Source: Marivita sp046592965 (GTDB taxonomy: Bacteria > Pseudomonadota > Alphaproteobacteria > Rhodobacterales > Rhodobacteraceae). From it: a DNA stretch of 64,000 bases. A program made the translations under genes and the position numbers. Position 1 is the first letter of the stretch. Every line of letters begins with the position of its first letter. The DNA is taken from positions 434,001 to 498,000 of the forward strand of contig NZ_JBISBV010000001.1 in assembly GCF_046592965.1 (NCBI RefSeq), written 5' to 3'. Shown here in pieces: positions 60,196 through 64,000 of this stretch. The notes below the pieces were generated by a model that saw only the letters and a list, made by a program, of their open reading frames with translations, did not search any database and had not been told where the DNA came from.

Positions 60196-60735
60196 AAAGG
60201 GCGGCCACATGCGCAAGAAGACACCGTCACGTCGAAAGAGCGCGTGTTGCGCCGCAGCGGCGACATGGACCGCGATAAGCGCGACAATCACCAAACTTCC
60301 GTAAAAATGCAACATCATCGCGGTCTCAGCCAGAGACTCCGAGCGGGGTACAAGCGATGGCAGGCCGATGACGTCGAGGATTTCAATGGGAAACCCACCT
60401 GCCTTCACACGCACATATCCCGCAATTGGCATGAAAAACAGAAGCGTATAGAGCGCGACGTGAGACGCCGCCGCAGCGCGCCGTTGCCAGCCGGGAACAT
60501 GCGCGGGAAGTCGTGCGGGCGGATGGCGCCAGCGGTAGACAACGCGGATAAAGACCAGGATCAAAAGCAAGACGCCAACATTCTTGTGAAAAAGATAAAG
60601 CACATCTTGCAGCGTTTTGGCGATGCCCTCGCGCGCCATCAAAGCGCCGACCGGAATCGTCGCCAGCACCAGGGCCGCCATGGTCCAGTGGAGGACGCGA
60701 GCCGGTCGAGAGTACTTGAATCGGGCATCTGACAT
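60190..60735 (-). CDS. Cytochrome b561 (CybB-type)
   Basis: A four-helix membrane cytochrome b of 181 residues that moves electrons between quinones and acceptors. Histidines suited to bind two hemes are H16 (RVLHW), one in LFHKNVG, one in the third helix (ASHVALY) and one in the fourth (IAVHVAAAAQH). Start at 60735 (MSDARFKYS) gives the canonical N-terminus; the open frame continues to 61035 without support. Physiological partners unknown. Confidence 0.9.
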   Translation of the reverse strand: MSDARFKYSRPARVLHWTMAALVLATIPVGALMAREGIAKTLQDVLYLFHKNVGVLLLILVFIRVVYRWRHPPARLPAHVPGWQRRAAAASHVALYTLLFFMPIAGYVRVKAGGFPIEILDVIGLPSLVPRSESLAETAMMLHFYGSLVIVALIAVHVAAAAQHALFRRDGVFLRMWPPFS

Positions 60736-60813
60736 AGTCGAAATCCTAGATCGTGCTACCATAGCATCAAGTGCGCGGTTTGAGTCCGTTTTTAGCAGAC
60801 TGTGGTTATCCAG

Positions 60814-61557
60814 ATGGCTGAGATTCATCATCATACGCCCAAGCGTTCCGTGAGCATGGCGACCACGATGCCGGCGCCCGTACATTCGTTTCTCGTTGCG
60901 GCGCTGGTTTGCGGGTTGGGTTTGCTTACTCTTGCGATCGCGTTTCCCGGCACTGGCCCGGTGCAGGCAGTCGCAGCGCTTGTCGTTTACGGGGCTGCGG
61001 TGGCGATCGCTGCGCGCGCGCTCGCTCAAGACCATCCATTCCCGCGCCTTGGATTTGGCAATCTGACAACCCTTTTGCGTCTTGCGCTGACAGCGGCGCT
61101 TATCGCACCGGTGTTCGCGGGCACCGGAACGTCATGGCCGGTCTTCGCGGTTGCCCTCGGGGCACTTTCGCTGGACGGCATCGATGGCTGGCTTGCGCGG
61201 CGGCAGGGTCTGACCTCGGCCTTCGGCGCGCGGTTCGACATGGAAGTTGACGCAGGTTTGGCGCTCGTTCTGGCGCTCAACGTGCTTGCCGGCGGTGATG
61301 CGGGTTGGGCCATCCTGCTGCTGGGCCTGCCACGCTATGTGTTTATCGGCGCTATGGCCCTGCTGCCGTGGATGAGGCGCGAACTGCCCGAGCGGTTCAG
61401 TCGCAAGGCGATTTGCGTTCTGCAAGTTGGAGCGCTGATCGCTCTTCAGGCACCGATCCTGCCCCATGTCATTGCGACAGCGCTTGAATTGTCGGTTGCG
61501 GCGGCCCTGGCATGGTCATTTGCGCGCGACGTAGTGTGGCTTTGGCGGCAAGCATGA
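60814..61557 (+). CDS. CDP-alcohol phosphatidyltransferase family membrane protein
   Basis: A 247-residue membrane protein with about six hydrophobic segments and the family signature DG-x2-AR-x8-G-x3-D-x3-D, seen as DGWLARRQG ... FGARFDMEVD (about residues 122-150). Such enzymes join CDP-diacylglycerol, or another CDP-alcohol, to a second alcohol. The products cannot be inferred. The start is uncertain: GTG 60802, ATG 60814 and ATG 60856 are in frame. Another membrane protein gene follows after 123 bp. Confidence 0.8.
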   Translation: MAEIHHHTPKRSVSMATTMPAPVHSFLVAALVCGLGLLTLAIAFPGTGPVQAVAALVVYGAAVAIAARALAQDHPFPRLGFGNLTTLLRLALTAALIAPVFAGTGTSWPVFAVALGALSLDGIDGWLARRQGLTSAFGARFDMEVDAGLALVLALNVLAGGDAGWAILLLGLPRYVFIGAMALLPWMRRELPERFSRKAICVLQVGALIALQAPILPHVIATALELSVAAALAWSFARDVVWLWRQA

Positions 61558-61680
61558 CGCAAGTCACGCTCCGTCCCTGTCTTGCGGTCTTTGTCGTTTC
61601 ACCTCTTGTTAATCCAAACCGATGCACGAATTGATACCCGATGGTTACGACGGTACAGCGCCGCAAGGAGGGTCGGGTAA

Positions 61681-62661
61681 GTGAAAGATCTGATTGACAC
61701 GATCCCGGGATGGGTTCTGCGTGTGGCGCAAATCGCGGTAGCGGTTGGTCTGATGGCGCTCCTCTGGAACGCCGCAGACGGGCCAGAAGCAGCGCGGGCG
61801 CTGGCGTCGGCGCATTGGGGATGGCTTTGTCTGGCGCTGATCGCGCTCAGTCTGCAAACGGTGCTCTCGGCGCTGCGCTGGCGGCTGACAGCGCGGCAAC
61901 TTGGCATTTCGCTTGGCGCAGGTCATGCCATCGCAGAGTATTACCTCGCACAGGTGGTCAACCAGTCATTGCCAGGCGGCATGGTCGGAGACGCAGGCCG
62001 TGCGGTTCGCGCGCGCGGGCAGGCCGGGCTGCTGGCGTCGGGGCAGGCTGTGGTGTTCGAGCGATTGGCCGGTCAGATCGCGATGTTTGCCGTTTTGGCG
62101 GTCGGGTTCATTGTGACGCTGGCGATTCCGGGTGGGCTTGACTGGCCGGACTGGCTGGCGCTTCCGGTTGCGCTGCTGCTTGCGTGCGGGTTGGCGCTTC
62201 CGTTCGCCCTGTTGTGGCTGACGCACCTGCCCGGCGCCTTGGGGAGAGCGACGGCAGGCTTCTGGAAGGCGCTGCACACGGCACTCGCGACGCGACAGGC
62301 GCTGCCCGGACAGATCGGGCTGAGCATCGGGACGGCACTTTGCAATCTCTCTGCGTTTGCCTTGTGCGCCCGCGCCGTTGGTCCCACGCTTGATTTGGCA
62401 GCGATCACCGCGCTGGTGCCGCTCATTTTATTCACCATGTTGATCCCGATCTCGATCTCCGGTTGGGGCCTTCGCGAAGGCGCGGCGGCAGCGCTTTTGC
62501 CCCTGGCCGGAACAAGCGCGAGCGACGGATTGGCGACCAGCATCGCGTTCGGGCTGGTCTTTATCGTCGCTGTTCTGCCAGGGCTTGCGGTCCTCTGGCG
62601 CGGTGCGCGGCGCGAGCGGATTTTGGTCGGGCGAACCAGCGCAGCGCCAGACAGGCGATAG
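61681..62661 (+). CDS. Lysylphosphatidylglycerol synthase TM-region-like (UPF0104) membrane protein
   Basis: A 326-residue protein with about eight hydrophobic segments, like the flippase half of MprF (YbhN/UPF0104 family). The family stretch SLPGGMVGDAGRAVRA (about residues 98-113) and the SGWGLREGAAAALL near the C-terminus are present. Lacking a synthase domain, it may transport lipids or polyprenyl-linked glycans; the actual role is unknown. GTG start 61681 is supported by AAGGAGG nine bases before. Confidence 0.8.
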   Translation: MKDLIDTIPGWVLRVAQIAVAVGLMALLWNAADGPEAARALASAHWGWLCLALIALSLQTVLSALRWRLTARQLGISLGAGHAIAEYYLAQVVNQSLPGGMVGDAGRAVRARGQAGLLASGQAVVFERLAGQIAMFAVLAVGFIVTLAIPGGLDWPDWLALPVALLLACGLALPFALLWLTHLPGALGRATAGFWKALHTALATRQALPGQIGLSIGTALCNLSAFALCARAVGPTLDLAAITALVPLILFTMLIPISISGWGLREGAAAALLPLAGTSASDGLATSIAFGLVFIVAVLPGLAVLWRGARRERILVGRTSAAPDRR

Positions 62662-62724
62662 TTTTGCTTGTCTCGGGGAACGTCGGGACTAGCCTTAGAG
62701 TTGAGACAGAAAAGGATCGTTCCG

Positions 62725-63720
62725 ATGCCCTCAGACCTAACCCGCCGCACTCTTCTAGGAACCGGAGCAGCCGCCCTCGGCGCAGCCGGTTTAGGATTGA
62801 CCCCGCACCGAGCGGTTGCCCAAACACCGGTGAGCTTGCAGCTATCGTGGCTTCATTCCGTTCAATTCGCCGGAAGCTATATTGCACAGGAACGTGGCTT
62901 CTGGTCCGACGCAGGGCTTGATGTGTCACTGCTTTCCGGTGGTCCGAATGCCCCCGTCGAGCCGCCGGTGATTTCGGGCACCGCGCTGGTGGGTATCTCT
63001 GCTGCCGACTATGTCGCAGCAGCGGTCGAGCAGGGCGCACCGTTCAAGATATTGGGAGTCGCCATGCAAAAGAACCCGTTCGTCATCGCATCGCTGCCTG
63101 AAAACCCAGTGAACTCCCCGGCAGACCTCATCGGCAAGCGGATCGGCATGGCGCTTGCCAACACGCCGATCCTTCAGGCGCTTTGCAAGCTTAACGGCAT
63201 TGACATCAATGAGATTAACATCATCCCAACGCAATATTCCGCTCAGCCGCTTTTGGCTGGCGAGGTTGATTGCCTGCTGTGTTGGGAGACCGATCTTCCC
63301 GTCGCAATGGCGATGCAGGGGGTCGAGAGCGTGACGATGCTTCTGGCCGATCACGGCTATGCCGTCCATTCGCAGACCTATCTGGCCACCGAAGACAGCC
63401 TTGCCAATCGCCGCGCCGATTTGATCGCGCTGATGGCCGGAGAGGTGCGTGGCTGGACCGCGTATCGTGAAGATACCGATGCTGCGGCGGAATTGACCGT
63501 GCGGATGTATCCCGATGCCGGGCTCGATCTAGAAACGCAGAAACTTCAGGCCGCCCGGCAGGTGCCGCTCATGTTTTCGGATCTGACCGATGCGCAGGGC
63601 TTCGGCTGGTGGACGGATGACGCGGTTGCAGCCAATATCGAAACTCTCGCGCTTCTGGGCCGGACGGTGACGCCCGATCTCTGGGACCGCTCGGTCCTGG
63701 AAGAGGTTCATGCCACCTGA
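62725..63720 (+). CDS. ABC transporter substrate-binding protein, NMT1/THI5-like
   Basis: A 331-residue periplasmic binding protein. A Tat-type signal (TRRTLLG, residues 6-12, then an Ala/Gly-rich stretch and cleavage near residue 32) is followed by an NMT1-like domain (LQLSWLHSVQFAGSYIAQERGFW). Relatives bind thiamine precursors, riboflavin, taurine or aromatic compounds; the ligand is unknown. Start ATG 62725 follows AAAAGGA. The ATPase gene begins inside its last codons (11-bp overlap), so the importer operon continues past the window. Confidence 0.87.
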   Translation: MPSDLTRRTLLGTGAAALGAAGLGLTPHRAVAQTPVSLQLSWLHSVQFAGSYIAQERGFWSDAGLDVSLLSGGPNAPVEPPVISGTALVGISAADYVAAAVEQGAPFKILGVAMQKNPFVIASLPENPVNSPADLIGKRIGMALANTPILQALCKLNGIDINEINIIPTQYSAQPLLAGEVDCLLCWETDLPVAMAMQGVESVTMLLADHGYAVHSQTYLATEDSLANRRADLIALMAGEVRGWTAYREDTDAAAELTVRMYPDAGLDLETQKLQAARQVPLMFSDLTDAQGFGWWTDDAVAANIETLALLGRTVTPDLWDRSVLEEVHAT

Positions 63721-64000
63721 AACCCCGCCCCCCGAGATTGACTGCTCCGGCGTGTCGAAACGGTTCGACGGCGGAACTGAAGCGGTGCGCGACGTTGATC
63801 TGACGATTGCGGCGGGGCAGACGACAGCGCTGGTCGGGCCGTCCGGGTGCGGAAAATCCACGCTGCTTCGCATGGTCGCGGGTCTGGAAGACCCGAGCGC
63901 GGGAACCATTGAGATCGCCGGTGCGCCGCCATCCGAAACCTTGCAGCAGGCGGGGCTGTCGATTGCCTTTCAGGATCCCTCACTACTGCCGTGGCGCAGC
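63710..64000 (+). CDS. ABC transporter ATP-binding subunit, N-terminal 97 residues (cut by window end)
   Basis: The ATG at 63710 overlaps the binding-protein gene by 11 bp. The visible part has a Walker A motif (GPSGCGKST, about residues 43-51) and a Q-loop (FQDPSLLPW, about 88-96) of the nitrate/sulfonate/taurine (TauB/SsuB-like) ATPase group. The signature motif, Walker B and the permease gene lie beyond base 64000. Confidence 0.9.
   Translation, partial: MPPETPPPEIDCSGVSKRFDGGTEAVRDVDLTIAAGQTTALVGPSGCGKSTLLRMVAGLEDPSAGTIEIAGAPPSETLQQAGLSIAFQDPSLLPWRS

Noticed and set aside
1..64000. tRNA, rRNA, CRISPR, insertion sequence, prophage or integron features
   Set aside because: Gaps between genes are all under 220 bp and none shows tRNA cloverleaf-like sequence, spaced direct repeats, transposase frames or integrase genes.

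Overview
The window (about 62% GC, dense genes, short intergenic gaps, no stretch over 300 bases without a gene) looks like chromosomal DNA of an alphaproteobacterium of the Rhodobacteraceae/Roseobacter group. Supporting signs are the divergent serB / serC-serA arrangement, a GTTC-N7-GTTC LexA box of the alphaproteobacterial type in front of dnaE2, an ALDH16-type tandem aldehyde dehydrogenase, a [pyrB ... degenerate pyrC - plsY] operon and an IalB-family protein. The genus cannot be fixed from the sequence alone. I saw no rRNA, tRNA, insertion sequence, phage gene or CRISPR array.

Layout. 1-4.2 kb, minus strand: 5' part of a copper ATPase behind a CueR-type promoter, an EamA transporter, rlmN, an IalB-like periplasmic protein. 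4.3-10.1 kb: asparaginase, serB (minus), then a structured leader with serC and serA (serine biosynthesis), and a PPP-type phosphatase. 10.3-15.0 kb: universal stress protein, Na+/alanine symporter, smpB, and a coupled sulfurtransferase/aminotransferase pair. 15.1-18.8 kb, minus: a short, SOS-controlled DnaE2 and a phosphopantetheinyl transferase. 18.8-24.0 kb: glycosyltransferase, deoC + ALDH16 (deoxyribose use), rsfS-rlmH. 24.0-31.1 kb: uppP, gltD-gltB (glutamate synthase) closed by a strong terminator. 31.2-38.4 kb: SAF-domain oxidoreductase, mtgA, GST, queG, an orphan hydantoinase-A protein, msrB-msrA.

38.4-42.3 kb, minus: the most interesting unit, a tightly overlapping operon pyrB - tail-anchored unknown - membrane protein with a PH-like tail - dihydroorotase homologue without its metal ligands - plsY. 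It joins the first committed step of pyrimidine synthesis to membrane proteins and to phospholipid synthesis. 42.5-49.3 kb: lipoprotein, uracil-DNA glycosylase, moaB, RND efflux pair. 49.4-57.6 kb: DsbD-alpha-like protein, yqgE, MBL hydrolases, acyl-CoA dehydrogenase, threonylcarbamoyl-AMP synthase, rsmD, ferredoxin-reductase-like flavoprotein. 57.7-64 kb: peroxiredoxin, AlkB-type hydroxylase, EEP phosphatase, cytochrome b561, two membrane proteins, and the start of an ABC importer operon cut by the window end.

Most of the content is housekeeping. The points that go beyond ordinary annotation are the membrane-linked pyrB operon with its pseudo-dihydroorotase, the DnaE2 lacking its C-terminal OB domain under a perfect LexA box, the possible leader ORF at rsfS, the serC leader structure, the RND permease with two extra membrane segments, and several short operator-like palindromes.
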